Shown piece by piece: positions 9,961-21,625 of a stretch of DNA of 64,000 nucleotides. Below the pieces are notes generated by a model, which saw nothing but the letters and a program-made list of their open reading frames with translations, searched no databases and was not told where the DNA came from. The stretch comes from Trileptium ribeirensis (lineage: Eukaryota > Nematoda > Enoplea > Enoplida > Thoracostomopsidae). How positions within the stretch are numbered: the first letter of the stretch is position 1; each line of letters starts with the position of its first letter. A program made the position numbers and the translations under genes. The stretch lies in contig JASANE010029096.1 in the NCBI GenBank assembly GCA_030248225.1, positions 21,854-85,853 of the forward strand, read 5' to 3'.

Positions 9961-12900
9961 CCTAACCATCAAACTATGAATGCGGTTAGACAAAGACAGT
10001 CATCATATATGGAATCGACGTGACGCTGCTGCATTACGCATTTCCACAAACGTAATGACCATACGACCCCGGCTATCGTGACTTCAAGGGCGGAGCTAAT
10101 GAGTTCAAATTCTTAATTTTCCCTTTTTAATTCGGGTCAGGCCCAAGAAGAAATTACGGAGCTTAGCAAGCTGCAGGAGCGCTTCACATGATGTGTTCTG
10201 ATCCTGGCGGACGGGTTGCGCACGTAGCCTAAGAGGTACTACCTTTGAGGTCCCCAGGGAGGTCGGCTCCGTCACCTGCTCACAGACCAAAGAGACCATA
10301 CCGCTATTCCCTATCCTCGTTTAACCGGGAACTGTATTGAATTGATATTTGGGTTGGATTGATTTTCCTATTTTCCTAAACGGTTAATTTATTCAGCCAG
10401 TGGCCCCCACTACGGTCCGACAAATCCTTAGACGTTTAACGTCGGATTCGCGTGTGATTTCCTATTCTGGGTGCTCAGCGTGAGTTTTAATTTTGCGATA
10501 GCTTTTCCTCAAGTAGTTGCACGAGTCGTACTCACACAGTAACATATTTAACAAAATTATAAAATCGGCGAGTCACGCTAAGGTTTGCTTCTTCAATGCG
10601 CGTGTCAAACCTGAACGTGGGTCGTCGATAGCGGTGACGGATTTCAAACACCTTTGAATGAATATCTATCGCTAATCGGGTCAGTAACACACTTGGACAC
10701 ATTGGGTTTGCTTGAGCATTAATTGATGAGTCAAAATCGATTATGGACAAAAACGTACTGTACGGGCGACTACAATAGGTACAATGTCACTAGTATGGTA
10801 CGCTATTAGGAGAATGAGCAGGGTGATTAATGGGTAAGTTACGGAGTAATCGCCTTTTTCACGGAACTCTCACAGCTGCGTCAAATCACAGCGTGTATTG
10901 CTAAACCTTTTCCGATGACAGCTGCGCTCACCATACTTATTAGAAATGGGTCAAATCAGAAGCAAATACCGGTAAGTAATACGGAGCATAAAACGGTTAG
11001 TTATCGATAAAGAGGCGCCATTCAACTAACTACTCGCTCGGCACTATGATTGCTACTAGAGGGTACTCCGACAAAACAGCAGGTTCAGGCAAGCGAAAGG
11101 CGGTAATATAACTGATACAAATGAGGCATACAGGACAAAGCGTACAAAGTGGAATTGCGGGACTCAAACTTGCTGATCCTAATCACGATTATGGTACAGT
11201 GATAAATAAACGTGGTGAAGTAGCGATTGGATTAACATACGAGAAAATGATACAACAAACGATTAATAATACATATCAGCATAACGGTAAGTTAGGGAGG
11301 TGATCATCGGTACGATTCTTGCATTTTCTCTGGTGCGACAATAGTACAACTGTTCTTTTCTTACTCGCATACATACATACGTACGGTGACCATAAGTAAG
11401 AGATAAAATTTCCAGCAGGTTGCATAAACATAACTGGTTAATTTTGGGTTCTAATTTCCTATAAAATCGTTTCTCAAACATCGTAGCAAAATGATAAATT
11501 CTGGCCTCTAGTTGAGGCTCATTTATGACCTAAATAACTACCAAAAACGGATTTTTCGTGTCCACCAACATGAGCTAGATTAATGCTAAGATGGTCGGGT
11601 GGACTTATCCTCTAAATCGCTTATGGGTCCCGGTAGACTGAAGTTAGGACCGACTTTCAAACTTCTCAACTTTTCCTAATTCAAAATTATCGCGAAGATT
11701 TACTATGCGTGGTGTACATATGATTTGAGTAATATTCGGTTGGGTTTAACTCATAATTTTCTCTAGCTTACTGCGGAGTTCCAAACGGATTCCTACTAAC
11801 TTTACAAAAGAGTTGAAGGCGTTGCCTTGGCCTTCATCTTCTATGGCTATAATAAACATATAAATTGACTCTGGGGTTTGGCGGTAACTCTATCAAAAGG
11901 CACTGCTCAAAAACTGGAGTCGAATTTAAAGTCTTCAAGTGCATTTTGTACTAATTGTAGCGGTCGATTCAGGACCAAAAGATCATACTATTTTAACGGT
12001 TTAAAGTTCACGGTTTGCTTACGAGGCTCAATGAACGCTTGACAATCTTATTTGGTTCGTCCTATGACAGAATTCCTAGTTAAGAGTTAACTTCTGGTTC
12101 AATAATACGCTGGAACGTATAAGTAGCCCACTACCGAAGTAATGAACTACTATGGGGCGTTCCCAATTCCTATTAGTTCAAATGGTCCAACAAAATTGGA
12201 TCACTTAATTGATTTTCCTTAACTGATTGGAGATCTCAACTCAATTCCTAAATACGGATATTATTCTAGAGCGATCGAATCATTCCTTATTGCTACTAGA
12301 CAGCGGTACTAATGCGGGCCAAGGGACAAGCTCGGGCGAGTCCCTAACTTACGACACAATATATCTCTGGGTTCAATTAATTAATGCCGGAGAGCGGCTA
12401 TGCGTTATCACTATACAAATTTTATGCCAACTTTGGGGCATAGGGGCAGGGGTTAAAATTGTATTTAGGTACCTATAAATTTAACTAAAACGAGAACTAT
12501 GCGCAGCGATGCCTCATCGGTCATCGGCGCTATCCTAAAGGTACCACAACTTAAGTTATTTTGACTTAAAAACGGCTCTCGTACAGATCTCTATTTGGTA
12601 CTAAAATTGAAATAACATTTCTAGCGTTTCCTACTCGACAAAGCGAGTCAGTAAGCGGAGGCCCGGTTGTCGGGACAACCGTAACAAATTTGTCGACTGA
12701 AATTTATTCCGTTTGTATCCTCAGATTTTTCGGATTCTTAATTTTTTGACCGAAATTTTGCGTCCAATTCGGTAGGGGCTGGGGAAAACCTACAATTCTC
12801 AATATCTTCCTAATGTACCAGCCTTTCTCTATTAAATTTTGCATGGGGGCTGGGTTTGACCTTATTTATCGATTGACTAGGACCGGGTCGTGTTCAGTCA

Positions 12901-13540
12901 GGGCGAGACCCGGTAGACCCGATATCGCGTCTAGCGACATCGTCAATTTTGCTATACAAAAATTTGCCACTACTGTTAAATTTACCAACCATGGCAAATT
13001 TAATATTTTTATAGTAGCGGCCGTATATCGGAGATTCAAGTCTCCGACGGCTTTCGTGCTGCATTAATGTGAATATACATACAACATACAGAGGAGAGAG
13101 ACTAAGAAATATCAAACTGAAAACTAGAAGAAATACGTGTAAAAGCTAAACCGAAACCTAACTATTAATATGCTTATACGAGAAAGAAAATCTGCGAATT
13201 CTGTGCAAAACCTGAGCGGCTTTTGCGCTGCTCTGGTTTAATGTTTTCATAAATTTTGAACGGCCCATGTCTTTGCCGGGCCCGATAGCTCAAATGGAAG
13301 GCCTAACGGGCGTCTGTTTGTAAGATAAAAATCAGCAAAATTCCTGGAACAGATTTCGAGTTATTGACATTTGAAGTTTTGGGTAGGGCGGACCCCTATC
13401 GGGCCGTCCGGTTTGTGATTCCAACTCGATAGTGTTAAGTTTTATAATATTGTCCGGTAGCGAACATTCCTACGAAGAAACGGTGAAAGTTTCAACAAAA
13501 TTCCTTAACTGGCTTCAGTGACACTGGGCTCTAAGGTCAA
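9961..13540. other. Unidentified hairpin-rich non-coding stretch
   Basis: No ORF, known family or exon was recognised. The base composition is more even than in the surrounding introns. Several GC-rich hairpins stand out: CCCGGTTGTCGGGACAACCG near 12662, ACCGGGTC...GACCCGGT at about 12882-12914, and GGCGGACCC...GGGCCGTCC near 13390. Similar hairpins occur in copy L next door, so this could be more of the same large element missing from copy R. That is inference. Confidence 0.4.
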
Positions 13541-14934
13541 ACCTCCCTGTCCACACTTACAGAATCGGATCCTTTGCTTCAACGTCCATCGCCCATCCAT
13601 CCACGCGTACGACCAATGCAAAAACCAAAATCAATTAGAAAACTACAAAGAAAGCACACTAGTAAAGTAAGCACCAGAGCCGGTCTGCAAAACGACCGAA
13701 CTCTGCGCTGCCGAAGTCATACTGAACGCTGCAGAGCTAATGCAACTCTGCTTAAATACTGAAAATTTTAAATTTTTGAAATTTTGAATTCTTGTCCGTT
13801 AAAGTGCTTGGTCAGCACGTTCGGGGCGATTTGACCCTAATTTATAAGCCTTAATGTAAATTTTCTTATCGGCTTAAATTCCGATCATATTTGGACCAAT
13901 TTGATGTCCAAATTTTATATAATTAAAATAATTTGCGACGTTGTTGATATTAATTCAATATAAAATTTTTTTAAGACTACTGGGAATTTTCTAGAAACTT
14001 CTCTTTAACTCTATATTAGCTTAGTATTAACCATTAGTTGTAATATTAACTGTCATAATGATTTGAAAGGTCAAGTTGTCAACTCCAGAGCTTAAAATTC
14101 AGTGGTCGGCTCCAATCAATCCACACAAATTTATAACATCCTTATATTAAACTTTTGCTAATAAGCAGCTTCCAAAACTTCTGATAGTACTTAATATTAA
14201 ATGTAAATAAAATTAAGATACACTTGGAAAGTTAAAATCAACGTGTTGGCTTAAGATGCTTGGTGTTTGGCCGGTCCCATCAACTATGAAAGTTTCAGCT
14301 TTTAAATAACTTTGCTGATAAGCGTCCTGTACAAAACGTCCAACTTCGTATAAACTTTATATGAAGTTTATATAAATTTTATATTTGCACCTTGTTTACC
14401 TAAAGACTCGACAACCATCGATAAACTTCAAGCTAAATTTATATCGGCTTCCTATAAAACACTATAAAGTTCCGAATAAAACTTCCAGTACAAATGCTGA
14501 ACAAAAAAAAGACGCGGCTATGTAAACAAAAGGAAACAAGCGAGGACAAAGGGGTTAAAAAGAGGGAGCAGTTCCCTCGGTAATGGCCAGAGTGCCAAAC
14601 GACGCTTGGATTCGGACTCGGTGTGTCCGTCCCAACAAAATGACATGTATCAAGTCCGCATTCGGACAGTACGGGAGAAAGTGGGCTCTCGGGGGAGAGC
14701 CCATGACAAATTTTACACAGATTAGAGTGTTTTAAACGGCTCCCGGGGTACCTTTCTCTGGGGTTTTTATATATATATTCGGGTTAGTTTTGACGAGGGG
14801 AATCTAACGAGGGGTTACACGCCGGTTGGGGCGCTAGTCCCGCGATTTTCACGGGAGGGGTACCTAAAAGTGGGCACAGCGGGACCGGCCTGGGCTCAAA
14901 AGAGAGCCTGGGTTTCAAAGCATCCAATGATATG

Positions 14935-14937
<3 letters not shown>

Positions 14938-14980
<43 letters not shown>
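14938..14980. repeat. (AT)n microsatellite, target of an hAT-like insertion
   Basis: An uninterrupted AT dinucleotide tract that continues as TATATATAT after 16159. The hAT-like element thus split a longer tract, and its 8-bp target duplication is hidden within the repeat. Confidence 0.9.
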
Positions 14981-14983
<3 letters not shown>

Positions 14984-16159
14984 GGAATAACCGGAACCGA
15001 AATTTACCGGAACCGGAACCAGTAACCGGAACCGTCCATTTAAACCGGATCCGGAACCGGAACCGGAACCAGGTCTTCGAAATTTATATATAGTAAAACA
15101 GATGATGGAAGAAATGAAGGTATAGTGGATTTAAAATGCATTAAAAATAACTTTTACATTAAACTTAATGTATTGCGATGGTAGTATTGCCTTTCTGAAG
15201 CTTTAAAGAGACTGAGGAAGCTAATAATGTTTATTTATCGATCACATATGTCGGTTTTTGGACATTCAGAGCAAAAATGCCTTCCACTATACACCACTGC
15301 GTATACTGCGTCAAATCGAATGTGCTTACAAAGCTTGGAGCGTAGAATACACACTTTCGATCTGTCTCCAGTCGCCTCCCTTTACTACACATACGTCTGT
15401 TGCATGTTCTTCTGTAGGCAAACTTAAAATTATTGGTTTATATGATTCTAAGATAGAATAATAGATAGAAGGTAATTTTTCTGATCAGTGTTCAGAGACA
15501 CTGTTTAGGCTAGCGTTGGACAAACAGTGCCCGTCAGTTAGATGATAATGATGATAACTTTCTAATCAGAATGCTATAGATGAGACACACTGTGATGCTG
15601 CTCGCACAGTTTCAATAAATACAGTTCATTGCCAAGGAAGCAGTTTCTGCTTGCGTTGCAGATAACGTTACTTCAGTTTCACCTGATTTACAAACTTTAA
15701 GCGCACCGGCTGGTGCTTACGCATTATGTTAGCCAAGCATAGGCTAAGTACTTCTGCGTAAGCCACACTCTGTTACCGAGTTGGACCGGTTTAATTCAAA
15801 TGTATCCCACAGACTTCTGGATGTGTAAAATAGCTGCTACAAGCATCGACCTGGCTTTGATTTAACAAACTCCTGCAGGTAATTATGAAAAATTCCTGCT
15901 AAAATTATGTGCCCTACTTACGTTTCACACGGCAAATTGGTTAGTTAATCTTTTCTTTGGCTCGGTTGTATTGGAGTTTGATCATTGTATAATATATATT
16001 ACATATGTTTGGATCACAGATGAAACAAAAATGTGAAAAATTTCAAACAAAATTTTTAAACCGGAATTCCGGTTCCGGTATGGTTTTTGCCCTTTGCCGG
16101 AACCGCAACCGGAACACGATTTTCGCCGGAACCGGAACCGGAATTCCGGTTACTCCCTG
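14981..16159 (+). mobile_element. hAT-like non-autonomous element, copy 2
   Basis: It begins CAGGGAATAACCGGAACCG and ends CCGGAATTCCGGTTACTCCCTG-like, the best-preserved ends in the window. At 1179 bp it is the longest copy. It aligns with copy 1 over both ends and most of the interior, and keeps about 250 bp (15160-15420) missing there. It lies in the (AT)n tract of copy L. Small ORFs at 15227-15461 are not conserved in the other copies and are not called. Confidence 0.9.
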
Positions 16160-16429
16160 ATATATATATATATATATATATTCCTGTGTCGAATATTCGT
16201 GGAGTTGTTTAAGTAATTGTATTTTATTTCCTTACGTAAATACTTAATTACCCATAGATACGTGGGTCCGTGTTGGATCTCCACGAAACCGGTCTCGTCA
16301 GAAAGACCGAAAAATTTCCTACCAAAAAATGTTGAGTACTAAATCTTCGAATTATCAACGGTTCCGGAGTTGTTCAGGAAATTTGTTCATTTGCTGTTCG
16401 CTACAAGGCCAACAGCCAAACTTTTTGTG

Positions 16430-16470
16430 GTCCTCATTCGTGAGGACGGTCGTGACGGGTATCCGTCACG
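16430..16470 (+). other. Conserved double hairpin in copy L
   Basis: Two stems sit side by side: GTCCTCATTCGTGAGGAC (7-bp stem, TTCG loop, 16430-16447) and CGTGACGGGTATCCGTCACG (8-bp stem, 4-nt loop, 16451-16470). Copy R has both, with the equivalent pair at 60454-60494 on the other strand and compatible base changes in the second loop. Retention in two diverged copies suggests a structural role in the element's RNA or DNA. Confidence 0.7.
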
Positions 16471-16937
16471 GCCAGTCTTTCCTATGACTAATCGAAATAA
16501 ACTTTGCGGTCCTAGCACGCAAGGTAGGGCTATTCCTACGTATCTAGCCGGTTCGGCGGGGAGTCGTACCGTCCAAGTTTCCACAAGTAGAGTATGGCAA
16601 GGGCTCGCCACACTCGCATTTTCCACCTGAAAAGTAACAATCTACATGCGTAGAAATAGCTAAATTTTTCTCAAAAATCATGCTAAACAAGATAAATTAT
16701 CCTCGAACCTCGATGCCTACAAAGTTATGCACTACAAGGGTTCAACAACGCGTAATAATTATCATACAAATGGCATGAATTTACAATGCAAATTGGCGCT
16801 TTTATGGCCAAGAAAACGGTACAAATATCGTGCAACAACTATACGTTCATGATCAATGGTACAATATATCATGGTAATCGAAAAATCGTACAAAATCATA
16901 ACAAAATACAGGCGGTTTTACAGCCTTTACCAACACA

Positions 16938-17196
16938 AACACATGGTATGAATATAAGTATCATAAAACGGTATAAAATCATGATTAAATATAAGTGCTT
17001 TTATGGCATTTAACAACGCAAAAGTATGGTATGAATATGGTACACACAAATGTATAATAGGGTAATAATTATACAACTCAAGCGAATAATACGTGCCTTT
17101 ATGGCCATCAAAAACATGGTACAACAAAACCTATATATAGATATATACGCGATTTAAGTATGTTAAAGTAGCCTTTATGGTTCACAACAATCAATA
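16938..17196 (+). repeat. 259-bp target duplication, left copy
   Basis: Identical in length to 19592-19850 with about four substitutions and no gaps. It contains three of the GCCTTTTATGGCC-core units of copy L. Together the two copies bracket the LINE insertion. Confidence 0.88.
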
Positions 17197-17289
17197 GATA
17201 GATAGATAGATAAGAGTTTAGATGGGGTATAAAAGAAACCTGAGTAGGCCAAAAAGGCCCTTTTCAGCACCCCAAGTCCTAGTAAAGTT

Positions 17290-17640
17290 CTATTCCATAA
17301 TACACTTCGCAAACCCAACAATTCTAGATAAACTCAATTTATGTCCATCCTCTTGATCCAAAGTCTCAGTGCCGAAGAATGTCTTTCGTAAATCCCTCAA
17401 GGCTAAGCAGTTCATTGTCAAATGTTGAGCAGTCTCCGGCTCAGTTCCGCAGAATGTGCACAAGTTGTTATCCAGTAAACCTATTCTGCATAAGTGGGAA
17501 TTGAAAGTCCCATGTCCTGTCAAAAATTGTATGGCTATTCTCATACGGTCTTTATTCAGTTTCCAAAGGAATTTTGATCTAAATTGATTAGGGTTATCAA
17601 AGAAAACTCTAGTCTGTCTACAATCAGTACAATTAGTCCA
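17290..17640 (-). pseudogene. LINE C-terminal zinc-knuckle-like tail
   Basis: Continues the LINE protein in a shifted frame. It reads RWTNCTDCRQTRVFFDNPNQ, then IAIQFLTGHGTFNSHLCRIG and CTFCGTEPETAQHLTMNC. The C-x2-C...H-x4-C arrangement is the usual C-terminal motif of RNase H-bearing LINEs. A stop follows at about 17290, leaving roughly 90 bp of 3' UTR before the tail. Confidence 0.85.
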
Positions 17641-17644
17641 TCTC

Positions 17645-18964
17645 CTACTGTTCTATAAATGACCATTCCTCCAGCCACGTTTTAATTACAGTAACGCTAA
17701 TAGGTACATGAGGTTCCTGTCCTAGAGTCTTATAATTAGACCCGTGTCTAGCTAATTCGTCAGCTATTTCATTACCTAATACTCCGGAATGCCCTTTTAC
17801 CCAGCCCAGAGTCACCGTATTGTTTCGACCTAGTCTGTTAAGCCACTTCACACACCCAAGGGTGCATAGTGATTTAACCTGCCTTTTCCCGAGAGCCAAC
17901 ACCGCAGCTTTACTATCACTAAAAATCCCTATCTTTTTATTCTTAAGTCTAAAACCATGTGTTATCATGGCACATCTTTCGATGGCCAGCACCTCTGCCT
18001 GAAAGACAGTAGTCAAGCTACCCAGGGGGAATGATTCCCTTACTTTACCCGGTATATATATACCTGCACCACATGGCCTGAGACCATTCTCAGTGACCGA
18101 ACCATCCGTAAAACATAGCAAGTCAAAGTCATCTTGCCTAACATCAGCCCAGTCATTACAACTCCAATTCTGTTTATGTCTTATAGAGCTAATAATATCA
18201 CATGGTAGGTTCAATAAACCTCCAACATTCTTAGTCAACATATGCATATGAGCAGATGAGCCCAATGCATGATTCCTTTGCCAAAGGCCTAGGTTCTTAA
18301 GCCTTATATATTCTTTAACCGCACTTTCTTTAATTAAGATATCAATAGGCGGTATACATAAAATTGTCTCAATGCCGCGCACCGGAGTAGATCTAAAAGC
18401 TCCAGTTATCATACGACAAGTCATGGCTTGAACCTTTTCTAACATTTTTCGATAAGTAACCAGTTCAATCCTATGCCACCAACAAATTACCCCATAAAGG
18501 AGTGTTGGGAGAACAACTGTTCTATAAAGGAAGTATATAACTTGAGGACGAAGACCCCAGTTACTTCCAATGAACCTCTTAAGAGCAAAGAGAATTCTAA
18601 AGGACTTAAGCCGTGCTTCTTCAATATGAGTCTTCCAAGTTAGACGATGGTCTAACCATAGGCCAAGATATTTAACCTTATCACCGAACGGAATAACTGC
18701 GCCTCCAATGCGAATATCCGTTAGGCCGTCCAACCTTCTTTTCCTTGTAAAAATTACACCCTTACACTTCTCTGCATTAACAGAAAGGCCTCTAGGACAG
18801 CACCACGCATGAAGCTCATCCAGAGACCGCTGAAGTCTGTTGCAAGTACTACTTAGACATTTTGAAGATGTCAGAAGGACTAGATCATCAGAATATCCTA
18901 CGCACAACACCCTGTTAACATTAAGTCTGTTAATAATATCATTTACCACTAGACACCAGAGCAC
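17645..18964 (-). pseudogene. LINE RT C-terminal part plus RNase H
   Basis: A 439-codon open stretch. It opens with SPVLWCLVVNDIINRLN and the RT catalytic GYSDDLVLL, in which YSDD replaces the commoner YADD. It goes on through KYLGLWLDHRLTWKTHI and the thumb-like region. It ends in an RNase H domain with all acidic positions: CFTDGSVTENG, AEVLAIERC, GIFSDSKAAVLAL and GWVKGHSGVLGNEIADELAR. The frame breaks after WLEEWSFIEQ, where the homologous reading continues in another frame. It was active in the past but cannot make a full protein now. Confidence 0.92.
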
Positions 18965-19591
18965 GGGGGAAAGAACACCTCCTTGCGGAAATCCCCTGTT
19001 CGCTCTGACCGCCAGTCTGGCTTGTCCCTTTCAGCTACAATAACTCTCATCCTCAATAATTTATGAATCCAGGTTTTGATGAAATTTGGAATACCAAATT
19101 CATTCATACTTTTTAGAATGAACTCAAATTTTGTGCAGTCAAAAGCTCCAGTAATGTCTAGGAACACCGCAAGAATAAATTTGCCAGAAACCATTTCCTG
19201 TTCGATCCATGCCGTAGTATTCTGAAGGGCAGATATGGTACTCCTTCCTTCACGATAGGCATGTTGATTATCATGTAATTTGGACTTACTCAAGATGTCA
19301 TGTATTATATAGTCTGACACCAATCTCTCAAGAGTCTTCAAAACAAAGGATGACAAATTAATGGGTCTAAATGCCTTAGGCTCAGTATAGTCATCTTTAC
19401 CCGGCTTTGGGATAAAGATGATTTTGGTCTGTCTCCAAAGAACTGGAATATAGTTGAATCTAAGGCTGGCCTTGAAAATCCTTTCCAACGCCAAAAGTAT
19501 TGCTAAGCCTCCTGATTTAAGGAAGACTGGATAAATACCATCAGGTCCAGGAGATTTGAAATCTCCATGACGTCCTAAAGCCCACTTAATC
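18949..19591 (-). pseudogene. LINE reverse transcriptase, N-terminal part
   Basis: Open on the minus strand from the truncated 5' end. Readable RT blocks are KSPGPDGIYPVFLKSGG, FIPKPGKDDYTEPKAFRPIN with LSSF following, a QHAYREGRSTISALQ block, and the catalytic FLDITGAFD with its Asp. The frame then drifts: after KPDWRSE the expected RGFPQGGVLSP is read only in the next frame, showing a one-base indel around 18995-19030. Confidence 0.88.
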
Positions 19592-19850
19592 AACACATGG
19601 TATGAATATAAGTATCATAAAACGGTATAAAATCATGATAAAATACAGGTGCTTTTATGGCATTTAACAACGCAAAAGTATGGTATGAATATGGTACACA
19701 CAAATGTATAATAGGGTAATAATTATACAACTCAAGCGAATAATACGTGCCTTTATGGCCATCAAAAACATGGTACAACAAAACCTATATATAGATATAT
19801 ACGAGATTTAAGTATGTTAAAGTAGCCTTTATGGTTCACAACAATCAATA
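19592..19850 (+). repeat. 259-bp target duplication, right copy
   Basis: Partner of 16938-17196. Beyond 19850 the sequence continues into the rest of copy L. Copy R contains this segment once, uninterrupted, at the corresponding place, which supports a true duplication at insertion. Confidence 0.88.
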
Positions 19851-20248
19851 ACTATATGTCTACATATATACGGTAACAGGATTTCGATGATTCTTCATCC
19901 CTGAAATGTTAATAACGATACCCATTTTGATCACGAAAAACTGTCGGCGGTGCGGGCCGAAATATGACAAAAATCTCTAATTCGTAGCGAGGTTAATGGA
20001 CGTAACGATCCATGATTTTTGCTATATATATAAGGTTTATAAATAGGGTGACGACAGCTTCTTGCTGTCGGTTCGTATATACGGGGGAAATTTGGCTTAT
20101 GTATTCGCTTGCGCACAGAGGGGTTACAGATTGGTTCCAATCCCATTTACGTACGTATTTCGATGTTACAGTGGGTTCCGTACAAACTTGGGTCATTCCC
20201 GTTGGGTACTCTACGTATACGTTGGGGGACATTCGCAACTAAATTCAA

Positions 20249-20650
20249 AAATGTTGACCATTACGCTATGGCCAGGATTATTAGGGAATTGGCCAAAATG
20301 TTGGCCATTACCCTGTGGACAGGATTTTTGTTATTCGACAAAATGTTGGCCATTACACTGTGGACAGGATTTTTGGTATACGACAAAATGTTGGCCATTA
20401 CACTGTGGCCAGGATTATTGAGATCTTCAACTAAATGTTGGCCATTGGACTGTGGCCAGGAATATTGGGGTATTTGTAAATGTTAGCCATTAGGCTGTGG
20501 CAAAGATTATTGGACTGTCTATGAAATGTTGGCCATTACACTGTGGCCAGGATTATTGGAGTATTTGTAAATGTTGGCCATTAGAGTGTGGCCAGGATTA
20601 AGGGTTTTCGATAAAATGTTGCCATTAGGCTATGGTCAGGATTAATCCAC
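20249..20650 (+). repeat. Minisatellite, nine units of about 45 bp
   Basis: Units share the core ATGTTGGCCATTACACTGTGG followed by CCAGGATTATTGG-like sequence. Nine units are present here against seven in copy R (58930-59240). The short ORFs at 20062-20486 are repeats of this unit in two frames and not genes. It lies close to the inner end of copy L. Confidence 0.9.
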
Positions 20651-20690
20651 CTCGTAACGATCCAGTATGGATCTGTTACATATACTTCCA

Positions 20691-21120
20691 ATACACTTTA
20701 AGTTAGTGCTATATAGCTTCAAATACATAAGGGTTTTTAGCTCCAATCAATTATTCTCTTGATGACTAGAATAATATACACAATGACCTAAATGTTGCAT
20801 TCACGTCTAAACTATAAGCCATCCGCTGTTATCATTTGGATTTATGGATGCCATTTGTAGAAATAACCGAATGGTACATTTTTGTAGTAGCAACTGATAA
20901 CTGATATCTCACAGATAGATCAAATAGAGATTAATTTAGAATGCAAAAATTGTTTAAAATTTTCGATTAGAAAACATCAAATCATTAATTATACGTTTAA
21001 AAATTCCCAGGATGTCAACTACTGTTACTTCAAAACTGAGCAAGCTAAACGGCATTAATACCGAGCACCTAGTGGTTGTGTGCAAACATAAAAAAGCCGT
21101 TACTTCGCCACCGAACCTAG
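20691..21120. other. Intron sequence, nothing recognised
   Basis: AT-rich, with no repeat or exon signal that I can support. Confidence 0.5.
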
Positions 21121-21129
21121 AGTGCCTTC

Positions 21130-21625
21130 AATATAGAAGTGAGAATTTTGGTCCGCAGCCCGGCTGGTCCAGCCCAGTTACGAACAGGCCGGGTAGAAGT
21201 GTTGCAGATCCGGGCCGTACCAGCCTTGATTTCCAACAGGCCAGACAAGTCTGGAAAAATCCGTTCTTTCTTACTTCAATCAAAAACCATAAGTTTAGGA
21301 TACGGTTCGATAATGTTTGGTTCGTTTTAAGAATTTCTTATCGCGTCATTTCATATATAATATATATGAAATGACGCGATAAGAAATTCTTATTCATATT
21401 AGAAATTCATATTATGCGTTTTAATCATTATATCACCTGTATCCTTTATATTTAGCTTGCCTTCATCCGATTTCAAACGCATCGGGCCAAAATTTCGCTG
21501 ATCCGGGCCGGACCGACCTAGCTTTCTAACGGGCTAGGCGGAAATTCTGTTCCGCCGAGCCGTGTCGAGCACGATCTCCAACGCGCCGGACCTAGCCGAA
21601 TAATTTCGGCCCGTTCTCACATCTA
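21130..21625. mobile_element. Foldback element with GC-rich arms
   Basis: The left end (TAGAAGTGAGAATTTTGGTC) is answered at the right by the reverse complement of TAGATGTGAGAACGGGCCGA. The arms are rich in CCGGGCC-type words and roughly symmetrical around a perfect central palindrome (21329-21391). ORFs at 21012-21374 run into the palindrome and are not called as genes. Confidence 0.6.
21329..21391. repeat. Perfect 63-bp palindrome (31-bp arms)
   Basis: The left arm starts AAGAATTTCTTATCGCGTCA and the right arm is its exact reverse complement, with a single central base at 21360. It could extrude as a cruciform, or form a long hairpin in the intron RNA. It is the centre of the surrounding foldback element. 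Confidence 0.97.

Larger units (their letters stand above)
17197..19591 (-). mobile_element. 5'-truncated non-LTR retrotransposon with RNase H (I/LOA/R1-like)
   Basis: A 2395-bp minus-strand insertion. Its 3' tail at the left edge is a short (TATC)n repeat on the element strand (17197-17212). It begins within the N-terminal part of the RT (SPGPDGIYP block) and so lacks ORF1 and the endonuclease, as expected from incomplete reverse transcription. Two frameshifts interrupt the remaining frame, near 18950-19030 and near 17640-17660. The flanking duplication is 259 bp, unusually long. A C-terminal RNase H is found in the I, LOA and R1 groups. The exact clade is not settled. Confidence 0.92.
13541..20690 (+). 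repeat. Large non-coding repeat, copy L (interrupted)
   Basis: With its two later insertions removed (hAT-like element, and LINE plus duplication), about 3.3-3.5 kb of this interval matches 58885-62300 in reverse complement and in the same order. Landmarks: CTGTCCACACTTAC at the outer end; GACTTCGGCAGCGCAGAG counterpart; GGGGCGATTTGACCC; a GAGGGGTTACACG block; ACGGTTCCGGAGTT; a double hairpin at 16430-16470; five irregular units with a GCCTTTTATGGCC core; and nine 45-bp units at 20249-20650. No protein-coding frame was found. Type unknown; it may be a very long LTR or a structured non-coding element. Confidence 0.8.

Noticed and set aside
20062..20486. Overlapping plus-strand ORFs of 119 and 125 codons
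   Set aside because: They translate the 45-bp minisatellite in two frames and are not maintained in copy R.
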